Part shown: piece by piece, positions 39,213 to 50,490 of the stretch
How the letters are laid out: every line of letters starts with the position of its first letter
How positions within the stretch are numbered: position 1 is the stretch's first letter
Source: Zea mays
Lineage: Eukaryota; Streptophyta; Magnoliopsida; Poales; Poaceae
Length of the DNA: 64,000 nucleotides
Direction of reading: 5' to 3'
NCBI RefSeq assembly: GCF_902167145.1
Contig: NC_050100.1
Span: 187,357,439 to 187,421,438, forward strand
The notes under the pieces: generated by a model
The model's database searches: none
Seen by the model: the letters and a program-made list of their open reading frames with translations, nothing else
Told to the model about the DNA's origin: nothing
Made by a program: the position numbers and the translations under genes

Positions 39213-41799
39213 TGTAACGCCCCGAATTTTGCAGTTGAATTTTTTTTCTTTTCTTTACTCGCCAAAATTCGGGCGTTACCTTTTCCTTTTCTTTTTCCCC
39301 TCGCTAAACCTTGACCTTTTCCAAAGTTCTAGCGGGATTCGGTTTGGAATTCCCGTACGTATAAAAACCCTAAATGCTTTATGTTGCTTGATGCACCATG
39401 CCGAACCTTGCATTTCTTTTGATTGCTTTGAAAGCGCAATTGCATTCATGTAGAAAGATCGGATTTCGAAAATATGGAGAAGATCTTTTCTTTCTTTTTT
39501 TCTCCCTCTCTTTTTCTCTCCTCTTTTTCTCTCTCTCCCGCGCCGTGGGCCGACCCCGGCCGGCCCAGCCGCCCCCTGGCGCCCCCCCCTTGGGCCCAAT
39601 AGGCCCAACCGCCCCCCCCACCTCCCCTTTTTCCCCCAATTCTTTCTCCCTCCCTCTCATTTTCTCTCATTTTCTTCTTCCCCACCCTAGCCGCCGCCCC
39701 TACCCCCGCCCCATGGCCGGCTCGGCCGCCCCCTGCGCCGCCCCCTGCCCCGCCCGGTTCGGCCGCCCCATGGCCGGCTCGGCCGCCCCCTGCGCCGCCC
39801 CCTGCCCCGCCCGGTTCGGCCGCCCCATGGCCGGCTCGGCCGCCCCCTGCGCCGCCCCCTGCCCCGCCGGTTCGGCCGCCCCTGCGCTCCGCCGGTTCGG
39901 CCGCCCCGCCCTCGCCAGCTCGGCCGCCCCTGCGCGCCCCGCCTAGGGCCGGTTCAACCGCCCTAGGGCCGGTTCAACCGCCCCCCCCCCCTTCTGTTTT
40001 TTTTTATTTTTTTATTTTATTTTATTTACTTTCTGTGATCATAATTACTGCATTTTAAGTAGGCTAATCGCTGTTCATGCTATGAGAAAATAGGAAGTTT
40101 AATTTAAATTCCGTTATGCTATTGATTCACGTAGTTAATTGTTTACCCTGTGCAATGTTGATCAACTAAAAGTGATTAGGTTTCCATTAGTATATATAAA
40201 TATGTATAACAGAATTATTTTGTTAAAAACCAATTGTGTCATTAGTGCATAAGATTTAACCTCCTGCGAGACCTTTCCCGTTTCTTTCTAGCCATAACAA
40301 ATGCGTTATCGAATGTCATACTTGATGCATATTCGCTTTATTTGTTATCTTGTATGGTGTACTGTTCTTTTGTATTAAATGTGTGGATGTATGTATGTAT
40401 GTTTGCGCTCGCATAGAGAACGATCCGGTCGAAGAGCCCGAGGAATTCGCAGGAGAAGCCCCTGAGCAGCAGTCGTTTGGTGGAGGCAAGTGTCCTTTGA
40501 CCTATCTATGTCCTATTCATTCTTTAATTCACCTCCCGCATTACACATTTATACCTAAGGATTGACTAGCTTTTGTTATCCATGTCCTTGTTTACCTATT
40601 TGGGTCGGATTATTACTACTTAGTCTGATGCTATTGCTCAACTCTAATCAATGAACATGATGTGATTATCTATGATACGCTGTTTTCCCGTTCTTCTTTA
40701 TGATTATACTTGTGGTTTTCAAGGGGACTCGAGCGGTTTCTCGAGTGCCTCTCCGTAAGGACCTGTTCTATGGATGACCGCCCGGGAAAACAGTGCAACC
40801 ATGAGGGTGGAATGGGGTGCCCTTAGCTGAATAATTAGAGGATCCGGGGTGTAGTTCACTTAGCCGTCGTGCCGTCAATGGGGCTCGGTGTATGCGGCTC
40901 GCTCTGCCAAGTTTGGGTTCGCCCCTTGGGGAGGAGTGCGGTGCATTTAGGAAACCTAACGGGTGGCTACAGCCCCGGGGAATCTTTGTAAAGGCTTCGT
41001 AGTGGATCCCTGGCCATTCACCTCGGGAGTGAATAAGGGTCTTGCAAGCCCGGGCCAGAGAGGGAATCACGGCTTGTGGGTAAAGTGCACAACCTCTGCA
41101 GAGTGTTATGAAACTGATATATCAGCCGTGCTCGCGGTTATGAGCGGCCAAGGGAGCTCCAGAGATTAGTGATACTTGATCAGAGATATTTTGGTACAGG
41201 TGGTTATGAGATTGATGTTTCCGGTTATGATTATGGTGCTGGTAAGTGGTATCCTTTCCGTTTGGAAAGGATACATTGGGTTAATAACTTGGGTTAATGC
41301 TAAAACTTGGCTTTCTACTAGTAAATAATAATCTGACCAACTAAAAGCAACTGCTTGACTTATCCCCACATAAAGCTAGTCCACTACAGCCAAACAGGAT
41401 ACTTGCTGAGTATGTTGATGTGTACTCACCCTTGCTCTACACACCAAACCCCCCCCAGGTTGTCAGCATTGCAACCACTGCTCAGGCGAAGATGAAGCTG
41501 TGGAAGGAGACTTCCAGGAGTTCCAAGATTACGACGAGTTCTAGGTGTGGGTTAGCGGCAACCCCCAGTCGGCTGCCTGTGAAGGCCGTGTTATCTACGT
41601 TTCTTTTCCGCACTTTGATTTATTGTAAGAACTATATGGACGTCTCAGACGTATGATGTAATCGACTATTTCCCTTATTAATACCATTTTGAGCACTGTG
41701 TGATGATGTCCATATTATGTAACTGCTGTGTACGTGAATAACTGATCCTGGCACGTACATGGTTCGCATTCGGTTTGCCTTCTAAAACCGGGTGTGACA
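39213..41799 (+). repeat. 3' LTR of the chromovirus (2587 bp)
   Basis: Nearly identical to the 5' LTR. Differences seen by eye: one extra T near 39240, one extra C near 39990, A to T near 40694, T to C near 41010, T to C near 41096, and a shorter C-run near 41450. Confidence 0.93.
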
Positions 41800-43492
41800 G
41801 TTTTTCACATTTTTCTACTTCTAGAGCGTAAGCATTCTTAACCTTAACATGCTTTTTGTTTTCTTTAATAAGGAAGTCCTCTTGGGAGTCCAAGAGATCA
41901 TCCTTTTCATGGATAGCACTAATTAGTTCATTTAGTTTTTCCTTTTGTTGCATGTTGAGGTTAGCAAAAAGAGTACGCAAATTATCTTCCTCATCACTAG
42001 CATTATCATCGCTAGAGGACTCATATCCAGTGGAGGATTTGGATTCAACCTTCTTCTTTTTGCCGTCCTTTGTCATGAGGCACTTGTGGCCGACGTTGGG
42101 GAAGAGAAGGCCCTTGTTGATGGCGATGTTGGTGGCGTCCTCGTCGGAAGAGGAGTCGGAGGAGCTCTCGTCCGAGTCCCACTCGCGGCATACATGGGCG
42201 TCGCCACCCTTCTTCTTGTAGTATTTCTTCTTTTCCTTTCTTTTCCCCTTCTTGTCGTCGCCCCTGTCACTGTCACTAGAAATAGGGCATTTTGCCATAA
42301 AGTGACCAGGCTTACCACACTTGTAGCAAACCTTCTTGGAGCGGGGCTTGTAATCTTTCCCCCTCCTTTGCTTGAGGATTTGGCGGAAGCTCTTGATGAT
42401 GAGCGCCATTTCCTCGTTGTCGAGCTTTGAGGCGTCAATTGGTTGTCTACTCGGTGTAGACTCCTCCTTCTCCTCCGTCGCCTTAAATGCCACCGGTTGT
42501 GCTTCGGACATGAAGGGATCATCTAGCTCGTTGATTTTCTTTGAGCCCTTGATCATATACTCAAAGCTCACAAAATTCCCGATTACTTCCTCGGGAGTCA
42601 TTAGTGTATATCTAGGATTGCCATGAATTAATTGTACTTGAGTAGGGTTAAGGAAAATAAGTGATCTTAGAATAACCTTAACCATCTCGTGGTCATCCCA
42701 CTTTTTGCTCCCGAGGTTGCGCACTTGGTTCACCAAGGTTTTGAGCCGATTGTACATGTCTTGTGGCTCTTCCCCTTTGCGAAGCCGGAAGCCACCGAGC
42801 TCCCCCTCGATCGTTTCCCGCTTGATGATCTTGGTTAGCTCGTCTCCCTCGTGCGCGGTCTTGAGCACGTCCCAAACTTTCTTGGCGCTCTTTAATCCTT
42901 GCACCTTGTTGTACTCCTCTCTACTTAGAGAAGCGAGGAGTATGGTTGTGGCTTGGGAGTTGAAGTGCTCGATTTGGGCCACTTCGTCCTCATCATAATC
43001 CTCATCCCCTACGGATGGTACCTGTGCTCCAAACTCAACAACATTCCATATACTTTTGTGGAGTGAGGTTAGGTGAAATTTCATCAAATCACTCCACCTA
43101 GCATAATCTTCACCGTCAAAGGTTGGCGGTTTGCCTAATGGAACGGAAAGTAATGGAGTATGTCTAGAAGTGTGAGGATAGTGTAAGGGGATCTTACTAA
43201 ACTTCTTGCGCTCATGGCGCTTAGAAGTTATGGAGGGCGCGTCGGAGCCGGATGTGGAAGGTGATGAAGTATCGGTCTCGTAGTAGACCACCTTCCTCAT
43301 CTTCTTTTTCTTGTCGCCACTCCTATGCGACTTGTGGGAAGAAGCTTTCTTCACCTTTCCCTTCCCTTTGTTGCGGGACTCTTCCGATGAAGCTTTCCCG
43401 TGGCTTGTAGTGGGCTTGTCGCCGGTCTCCATCTCCTTCTTGGCGAGTTCTCCCGACATCACTTCGAGCGGTTAGGCTCTAATGAAGCACCG

Positions 43493-43505
43493 GCCTCTGA
43501 TACCA
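43493..43505 (-). promoter_or_regulatory. Primer-binding site of the Sirevirus
   Basis: On the minus strand TGGTATCAGAGGC lies 2 nt after the 5' LTR. It is tRNA-iMet-type with one change (GAGG for GAGC). Confidence 0.88.
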
Positions 43506-43507
43506 AT

Positions 43508-44806
43508 TGAAAGTCGCCTAGAGGGGGGGTGAATAGGGCGAAACTGAAATTTACAAAGTTAATCACAACTACAAGCCGGGTTAGCGTTAGAAATATAATC
43601 GAGTCCGCGAGAGAGGGTGCAAAACAAATCGCAAGCGAATAAAGAGTGTGACACGCAGATTTGTTTTACCGAGGTTCGGTTCTCGCAAACCTACTCCCCG
43701 TTGAGGAGGCCACAAAGGTCGGGTCTTTTCAACCCCTTCCCTCTCTCAAACGGTCCCTCGGACCGAGTGAGCTTTCTCTTCTCAAATCAACCGGGAACAA
43801 AACTTCCCCGCAAGGACCACCACACAATTGGTGTCTCTTGCCTCGGTTACAAGTGAGTATTGATCTCAAGAAAGAATGAGAAAGAAGAAAGCAATCCAAG
43901 CGCAAGAGCTCAAAAGAACACAACAAATCACTCTCACTTAACACTAAAGCTTTTGTGGAATTGGGAGAGGATTTGATCACTTGGGTGTGTTTTGTATTGA
44001 ATGCCTAGCTCTTGTAAGTAGTTGGAAGGTGGAAAACTTGGATGTCTTGAATGTGGGGTGGTTGGGGGTATTTATAACCCCAACCACCAAACTAGCCGTT
44101 TGGTGGAGGCTGTCTGTCGCATGGCGCATCGGACAGTCCGGTGCGCCACCGGACGCTGTCCGGTGCGCCAGCCACGTCACCAGGCCGTTGGGTTCCGACC
44201 GTTGGAGCTCTGACTGCTGGGCCCGCCTGGATGTCCGGTGGCACACCGGACATGTACTGTAGAGTGTCCGGTGCGCCACTTCGCGCGTGCCTGACTTCTG
44301 CGCGCTCTGGCGCGCATTAATTGCTTCTGCAGGTGACCGTTGGCGCGAAGTAGCCGTTGCTCCGCTGGCTCACCGGACAGTCCGGTGTGCACCGGACATG
44401 TCCGGTGAATTATAGCGGAGCAGATTCCCGAAGCTGGCGAGTTCAGACTCGCTCTCCTCTGGAGCACCGGACACTGTCCGGTGTACACCGGACAGTCCGG
44501 TGAATTATAGTGGAGCGCTTCTGAGTTTTCCCGAAGGTGAAGAGTTTGGCTTGGAGTCCCCTGGTGCACCGGACACTGTCCGGTGGCGCACCGGACAGTC
44601 CGGTGCGCCAGACCAGGGCAGCCTTCGGTTATCCCTTGCTCTCTTTTGTTGAACCCATTTCTTGGTCTTTTTATTTGCTAAGTGTGAACCTTTGGCACCT
44701 GTATAACTTATAGACTAGAGCAAACTAGTTAGTCCAATTTATTTGTGTTGGGCAATTCAACCACCAAAATCAATTAGGAACTAGGTGTAAGCCTAATTCC
44801 CTTTCA
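43508..44806 (-). repeat. 5' LTR of the Sirevirus (1299 bp)
   Basis: Same ends as the 3' LTR. It is longer mainly because of one extra CACCGGACGCTGTCCGGTGCG-type palindrome unit near 44147-44168 (about 22 bp). TATA on the minus strand at plus 44069-44076. TSD CTCGT follows at 44807. Confidence 0.9.
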
Positions 44807-44975
44807 CTCGTGTCCGCCCATGGGTCGCGACCTCGGCCTAAACCCGGCCCGATATATCGGGTCGTGCTGGCCCGGCACTAAAATATTTCGGGTCGGGTCG
44901 TGCCTGGGCCATGCTTTTTTCGTGCTTCGAGCCATCCCATCAGGCCCGGCCCAAATGTACACCTATATGCTCGAC

Positions 44976-45212
44976 AGCAAGAAAAAGTTGCTACTGCTGC
45001 TGCAGCCACAGTGTTTACGGAGAGAAAAAAGGCAGCTGCTGCAGCTTCAAGCTCAAGCGAACGGGGAATCGCGGCGAGAGTTTCTTAGACAATCTTCAGC
45101 GAACTCACTGTCTTACCTCCTATTTCAATGTCTAATATGTGAACAATCTACAATATAAAACATTATTTTGCATGATTATATACACGCTATGCTAGAGATA
45201 GCCTTAGGTTGC
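44976..45212. repeat. Segment duplicated at 48608-48780
   Basis: GTTTACGGAGAGA, CTGCAGCTTCAAGCT, GAGAGTTTCTTAGA and ATGTGAACAATCTACAATAT occur in the same order in both places, about 150 bp of diverged direct repeat. Here it directly follows the TSD of the hAT-like element and ends in AACATTATTTTGCATGATT, a motif also near 11990. Identity unknown; possibly an unnamed MITE. Confidence 0.6.
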
Positions 45213-46361
45213 GTTTGACTGGTTGCATTCAGTTCAGCTAGTCCATCAGATGCAGGTCTCAGTAGTTTGGTTGCCTGCACTACATCTAGAGAGCACATTC
45301 TTGTATGCATTCCTCCCTTCTAAGCCTGGTAGCTTGGAAACGCCAGTGGCTTTCGTTTCTTCTTGTCTTGGCTCGTGGCGAACGCGAGGGGACGAGCGCG
45401 GGTTCCAAAATACGGCTCCCACGATGCAGGCGCGGTCGTGCGGGAAGGTCCAGGGTTACCACCTCCCTTTTGTGCACTCGTTGGGTATTTGTAGCCCTCT
45501 GCGCCACCGCAACCCTCTGTCGCCCCTTCATCTTCCTCTATGTGCTCTCTCGTCTTCTCTGCTCTTTCCTCTCTCCTCCTCCTTTCTTCCTTGACTCCGA
45601 GCTTCCTCTCCTGTGAGAGCATGCGATGCGTCGTGCGGTTCCCCTCTTCCTGTTTGGGTTGTGCAAGATCTATGCTTTCTCCTAACATTTGTTTGTGTTT
45701 CCTCTTTCCTCTCGATTTGTTGCATTTATGTAGGGTCTGTGGTCGATTCAACTAGGGTTCTTGAGAAACAGTGGAGGTAACCTTAAAATCCGCCTTAGGT
45801 CTTGTGATTTCCATGGGTATTTTATGAAGGCATGCTGGATTTGCTCATTTGTAGGGTTCGATCTATGTTTTTCTGGCTCGGTCTGACTTGGAAAAGGCAA
45901 GTTTTATTCCTCTTGTTTAATGATTTGTAGATCTGTTATTTGCATGTATTTCCTCGCTCCTTGTGTAGATCCACCGTCCTCCTAACTTGTTCCATCAAGT
46001 TGAGACCCCCTTGTGCGATTCTCGCTCGAGACCTATGCCAACGTTGAAAGTTTCCTCTTTTTCTTGTTGCTCTACTTCCTTTGTTCTCTAGTGTGATGCA
46101 TATAATTCATGTCCCTGCCTGTATGCAGATATGTTGATTCGATGTTGTATCTAAGCGCATGTCCTAGTCGATGATGTTTCATTATGTTATATGAGCACTG
46201 CCTTTTGTTGTTATGATGTTATATGAGCCATGCCTTTTCCATTCTTGCTATGAATTATATGGAACATGTGGATTAGAGAACATCGCTTGTCAATCAAGAT
46301 GCTGCTTTTGTTATTGTCATTTATGCGTACTTCATGAGTAGTGATCAATTGAGTCACCTGC
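45213..46361. other. Unassigned sequence
   Basis: Pyrimidine-rich stretch (45490-45600) followed by T-rich sequence with splice-like signals (TTTATGTAG|G near 45733) resembling a plant gene leader or a transposon 5' region. No coding sequence could be supported. The last 40 bp resemble decayed copia RT continuing from 46973. Confidence 0.35.
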
Positions 46362-46972
46362 TGTGGGGGCGAATATCCCCTGGGTCCACTCGGGGGTGAA
46401 AACTTCGTCCGGGGCCACATGACAGTCGCCCCTCTGTGACGACATCCCGTCGTGGGCCGGGCAAAGGGAAACGATGGAAGCGAGCCGACCCAGGAGCGTG
46501 TTGGGCCCACGCCCGGACTAGTCGCGGGTTGGGCATGATCGTGTTGAGGTCGTTCGTTTTTCTCGCGCCCGACATCCTCAAACACCGGAGATAGCTCGGA
46601 GCGGAGGCGCCGGGTTTTCCTTGGGACAGTGAAGGTTGTTTGCTATTAACTAGGAGACAAGCAGGAAAAGTATGATCAACATGTACGCGGGAAGCACCCT
46701 ACGGACGTGTATATAAGGCCAAGGGGGATGCCCTCCATTTTCATATCATTAGCATCTCACAGCTCGGTAGACACCACCTGTAATACCACTCACATACAAA
46801 GCCAACCCAGGAAGTAGGGTATTACGCTCCTCAAAGCGACCCGAACTTACTGAAATCTGCTTGTCTCTCTCTCGTGCCCAAGCGCGAACCATCGAGTTAC
46901 GATCTACAACACCGTCCTACCCAAAAGCACCACGAGGGTACCCAGGTGTGCGGTCGGACACAAACATCGACA
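46362..46972 (+). repeat. Grande-like solo LTR (611 bp)
   Basis: TGTGGGGGCGAATATCCCC...CATCGACA with a TATATAAG box (46710-46717) is homologous to the LTR at 3370-3998. It is flanked by CCTGC (46357-46361) and CCTAC (46973-46977), a 5-bp TSD with one mismatch, and has no internal region. It therefore arose by LTR-LTR recombination of a full element inserted in the older copia fragment. Confidence 0.85.
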
Positions 46973-47960
46973 CCTACCATGTGTTTAATTTTGTTAAACC
47001 ATTTGGAATCAATCAAATTACAACCAGATGTTGGAGGAACCAAGTACCAAGTTTTGTTTCGAAGTAAAGTAGAAAATTCAGAATCTATTGCAGCTTTCCG
47101 ATGGGGGTCAAATAATGCTACTTTTAAATTAGGAGGCTCAGTATCAGACATAGATTGAAGACCATACCGTATGGTGCCATCAGAGAATATTTTTGGGGCA
47201 GCGAATACCAAAATGAAGTCGGGTGCACAGAGTAATGGGCGCACATACCGGGGATTATGACGTTGGATGTGCAAATTCCAGAGCAGCTGCATGTGCAGAA
47301 GTCTATGCTAGAATCATTGAGGGGCTAGTCCATCGTGGACTCGTGGTGTCGAATGCAGGTAGAGACAGGGCGCCACGTGGCAAGGTTGGAGCGGCCGTGC
47401 CCCGCACATCGTGAGGTGCTATCGGCGTCGGCGTAGATCCCACTGGAGAAGACACAAGCATGTCAGCTGATGACACCTGGGAGAAAGACGACGTAGATTG
47501 GGTTCCTAGGATCTTCTATGGCTGCGAAAAATCGTTAGACCACATATGCATGAAATAAACTTGGTACTAATGAATCATTAACCCCAAGTGAATCTGTATG
47601 GATTGGATCTTGTTTAGCAAGTAATAAAAGTTCATATGTGTACTTAGCATCAGTAGTGGAGTGCACGACAGAGAAAGGAAAGAGAGCCTCATCAAAAACA
47701 TCACCACGACTAATGTAGACTCGTTCAGTGGATATATCTAAGCACTTATAGCCTTTGTGCAAGTTACTGTAACCAAGAAAGAGACATTGTAAGGAATGGT
47801 ATTGAGGTTTGTGGGAATTGTATGGCCATAGGTTGGGCCAACATGCACATCTGAATATTCAAAGATTGGAGTAATCGGGAGTGGCACATGTTTGATGAAG
47901 ATTTTGTTCCCAATCCTCGTGTTGCTGCTGCAGTCACCAATGTTCAACAAAATGATCCTA
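46973..47960 (-). pseudogene. Decayed Ty1/copia pol fragments
   Basis: On the minus strand, 47762-47535 resembles the region after copia integrase (HKGYKCLDIS, VYISR.DVFDE). 47290-46973 is the start of RT (AIDSEFSTLLRNKTWYLVPP, IDSKWFNKIKH). Several frame breaks. The copy is older than the solo LTR inserted in it. Confidence 0.75.
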
Positions 47961-48780
47961 ATTAGTACCTAGATATTGGGGCTATATACCACATTACCGA
48001 CGAGTTAGAACAACTAACCACTCATGGGCGCTACAATGGTGTTGATCAAGTCTGTGCACCAAATGGATATTAACCACATTGGTGAATATGTTATACCCGC
48101 CTCCTTTCGACTCTCCATCTTAATAATGTTCTTTATGTTCCTCATACACATAAACAAATCATCTCTATTCATAAATTCACTCTTGATAATAACATCTTCA
48201 TTGAATTAAATACTCATTTTTCCTGATCAAGGACCAGGTAACTAAAGAAGGTCCTGCTGCGCGAACCATATAGGCTGGTCTGTATCCTTTGCCTCACTTG
48301 TCGCCACATGCTTAGAAGCTCCTTCTTCCAGTAGTCAAGCTGACTCCTGATCGATGCATCACATATTAGGCCACCCCTCTAGCGAGATTCTATTTCGATC
48401 CATTAGGTAAACAATCTTCTATGTTCTTCTTTAGACAATAAAGAGGCAATATATATGTGATGCTTGCCTTCGTGCCAAGGCACATCAGCTACCATATCCT
48501 ATGTCTATAAGTCATTCTAAAGCTCCTTTGAAGCTAATCTTTTCCCATGTATGGGGTCTAGATATTGACCATGAGTCAATGACGGTAACTACCTGTGTAT
48601 TCGGTTGAAGTAAGAAAAAGCTGATGATCACAATGTTTACGGAGAGAGAGAAAAGCCAGCTACTGCAGCTTCAAGCTGAAGCGAGCGGGGAAGGTGAGAG
48701 TTTCTTAGAAAATTTTCGGCAAACTCACTGTCTTACCTCCTATTTCAAACTCTAATATGTGAACAATCTACAATATAAAA
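47961..48780. other. Decayed retroelement sequence and duplicated segment
   Basis: 48540-48000 probably continues copia integrase on the minus or plus strand in degraded form, but no clear motif was found. 48608-48780 is the second copy of the segment at 44976. Confidence 0.35.
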
Positions 48781-49313
48781 TAGTTACGAGCACAGGCGGG
48801 TACGATTATGGGCCGTTCACGGAGGCACGAAATAGCCCATTTATAGGCACGAAAAGACCCATATTCATTTGGTCATTCGCTTCTAATCATGGAAATGGTT
48901 CACTCCAATTTAGCTAGCCGCATGTTTAATCATGGAGATGAGTTGTTAACCACCCATTGGTTTTGTATTCTTTGGTTTTTTTAATTATAAAGCTTGAAAT
49001 TTTAATATCTACTAAATGATACATTTGTTTTGAATTTCGGGCTTTGTTGTGAATTTTAGGCTTTGATGTAAATTTTGGGCTTTGATAAGAATTTTGGACC
49101 CTATGCGAATTTCGAGCCAAAATTTGGATTTCAGGTTTCTTACAATTTCGGGCCGCCAGAAATAAGCCCGACATGTTTAACCAATAACGTGCCGGACCAC
49201 GGGCTAAGCCCATGGGCTGGGCCGGCACGACACGTAATAGTTACAGGCCGGTCCGAAATTCAACTGTGCAGGGCTTTTTCGGGCTTGGACCGGGCTGGAC
49301 GGCTCGAATATAC
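48781..49313 (-). mobile_element. Truncated second copy of the hAT-like element
   Basis: Inverted relative to the copy at 23169. It ends ATATACACCTATA at 49313, and its interior matches the other copy (minus strand ATATGGGTCTTTTCGTGCC against ATATGAGCCTTTTCGCGCC near 23972). The far end is missing. Confidence 0.6.
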
Positions 49314-49360
49314 ACCTATACTTATAGCTATGGAATTAAATAAACAAGAATTTCATATAA

Positions 49361-50046
49361 TCACATAATAATAAAAAATTTCTTTATTTCCCCTAAACTT
49401 TGGATATTACAACCAGTCATATCATCAACATAAATTTTCATCTTGGTATAAAATTCTGTCCTAGTATAAGCACCTTCCTTGGTGGTTGCCAGCGTGATGC
49501 GCATGTCGATAGATCTGGCTCGCGTTCTTGACACATACGTTGCGGCGAGAGCATTCCATACTTCAGTAGACGACGGGAGCGTCGCAACTCCAATAAGCAC
49601 CTCTCTTGACAAAGATGATAGGAGGTAGCCTACTAGCATGGCTTGATCTCGAGTAATCCAACGAGCGAACTCCGGATTCGGTGTAGTCGCCGGTCTTGGT
49701 GCCAACTGTGGGCGAGAGGCTTCTTCTCATCGCCGGTGAGGAATCCTTCAAGTTGAGCAGCGGGAATCGCAGGCATAATCTGAGCATGCCATAGCACATA
49801 ATTTGTGTGGGTAAGCTTCTCGGTAATGGGAATCGAGGAGGAAGGAATGATGAAGGAGACTTCTTGCGCCATTATTCTCGATGTGCTCGAGGGTAGTATG
49901 TGAATGTAATTGGATTGAAGCGTTCGGCCCCTGACGCCTCTCTCGCCTCCCATTTTGAGGGAGGATAACATTGTCTCAATCCTTAATCTTAAACCAAACA
50001 TCTTATTTGAGAGATCGTTCCGTCCTGTCATTACAACCAAACACAT
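49361..50046 (-). pseudogene. Decayed Ty1/copia gag fragment
   Basis: Minus-strand frames show copia Gag (UBN2-like) features: LTHTNYVLWHAQIMPAI, QLEGFLTG, then WITRDQAMLVGYLLSSLS and TLPSSTEVWNAL, separated by a frameshift near 49700. It lies upstream of the pol fragments in the same orientation, so it probably belongs to the same old element. Confidence 0.75.
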
Positions 50047-50490
50047 CAGAGAAAAATTTAATCTTATTCTAAACTAACCACCAAAAGATAGAGATCAAAA
50101 GAGATTATAGGTTAGTTATAAGAGCTTAACATGTCCTACGTACTGGTCTCATCGCAGGCTCTTATAACTAACCTAAACCTGAACCCCAGGATTGAGGAGG
50201 GATTCCAATCTTCCTCAATTCACCTCTAACCGAATTCCAATCTTTCTCAATTTACCTCCAACCGAACAATATTCTCTAACAGCGATTACAAAGATATCCT
50301 ACTCCTACCCAAACCCGACTGGTCCGCCCATGGCACGAACGAACATGTACATCCTACTGGTCTCATCTATATAAATACATAGAACGTCTGTCGTTGTTTC
50401 AAAAACCCCGTATACTAGTGCCTCTATATAAAAAAAAAAAAACTACCGCAACTCGATCGATCAGGCCCGCCGCAGGCCGCAGCCGTAACC
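50047..50490 (+). promoter_or_regulatory. Promoter and leader of the RING-H2 gene
   Basis: TATATAAATA at 50368-50377 lies 114 bp before the ATG; a poly-A run is at 50429-50442. An inverted repeat (about 50050-50180, TAGGTTAGTTATAAGAGC with GCTCTTATAACTAACCTA) is a probable small MITE. Confidence 0.6.

Larger units (their letters stand above)
30329..41799 (+). mobile_element. Intact Tekay/Del-type chromovirus (Ty3/gypsy) with an extra ORF
   Basis: Complete element, 11,471 bp, with perfect TSDs GTTTT (30324-30328 and 41800-41804) in the Sirevirus gag. LTRs are 2586 and 2587 bp and almost identical: I found about three substitutions plus a few homopolymer length changes. That implies insertion within roughly the last 0.05 million years at 1.3e-8 per site per year. 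The internal region has a tRNA-iMet-type PBS, an extra 337-aa ORF, an open gag-pol ending in a chromodomain and a PPT. All parts for autonomous transposition appear present. Lineage is inferred from domain order and chromodomain type. Confidence 0.93.
29359..43459 (-). pseudogene. gag: Sirevirus gag, split by the chromovirus insertion
   Basis: The 5' part (43459-41805) starts at the ATG before SGELAKKEMETG; the upstream GTG is not needed. It has a Lys/Ser-rich N-terminus, a UBN2-like gag core, a zinc knuckle (CYKCGKPGHFMAKC), acidic Ser-rich repeats and a coiled coil ending EKCEKL. There the 11.5-kb chromovirus is inserted. The 3' part resumes at 30328 in the same frame (one GTTTT duplication apart), continues the coiled coil and ends with a stop at 29359-29361. 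A long coiled-coil C-terminus is typical of Sirevirus Gag. Apart from the insertion the gag frame is open. Confidence 0.88.
24035..44806 (-). mobile_element. Opie/Ji-type Sirevirus (Ty1/copia), interrupted by a chromovirus
   Basis: A complete LTR retrotransposon on the minus strand with perfect 5-bp TSDs, CTCGT at 24030-24034 and 44807-44811. The 3' LTR is 24035-25311 and the 5' LTR 43508-44806. Between them are a tRNA-iMet-type primer site, gag with zinc knuckle and coiled coil, then protease, integrase, RT and RNase H in copia order, and several PPT-like motifs. By eye the LTRs differ by roughly 22-25 substitutions plus a 22-bp insertion over 1.28 kb (about 2%). That suggests an age under one million years at 1.3e-8 substitutions per site per year. 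Pol is disabled by a nonsense codon and two frameshifts. Family name is from memory. Confidence 0.9.
23169..44967. mobile_element. hAT-like non-autonomous element hosting the nested retrotransposons
   Basis: Inverted ends TATAGGTGTGCATT (from 23169) and the complement of AATGTACACCTATA (to 44967) are flanked by near-identical 8-bp duplications, TGCTCGGC at 23161-23168 and TGCTCGAC at 44968-44975. Eight-bp TSDs and ends of this kind fit hAT transposons. Subterminal GGCCCG/CGGGCC motifs are frequent. Its own sequence is about 1.0 kb (23169-24034 plus 44807-44967) with no transposase; the rest is the Sirevirus. A second, truncated copy is at 48781-49313, supporting a family. Confidence 0.75.

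Noticed and set aside
41678..41804. Last part of the long Sirevirus gag ORF
   Set aside because: After EKCEKL the frame reads into the inserted chromovirus LTR; the true gag continues at 30328.
45223..45755. ORFs in the pyrimidine-rich region at 45.2-45.8 kb
   Set aside because: Considered as a gene leader with intron, but no downstream coding exon was found before the solo LTR.
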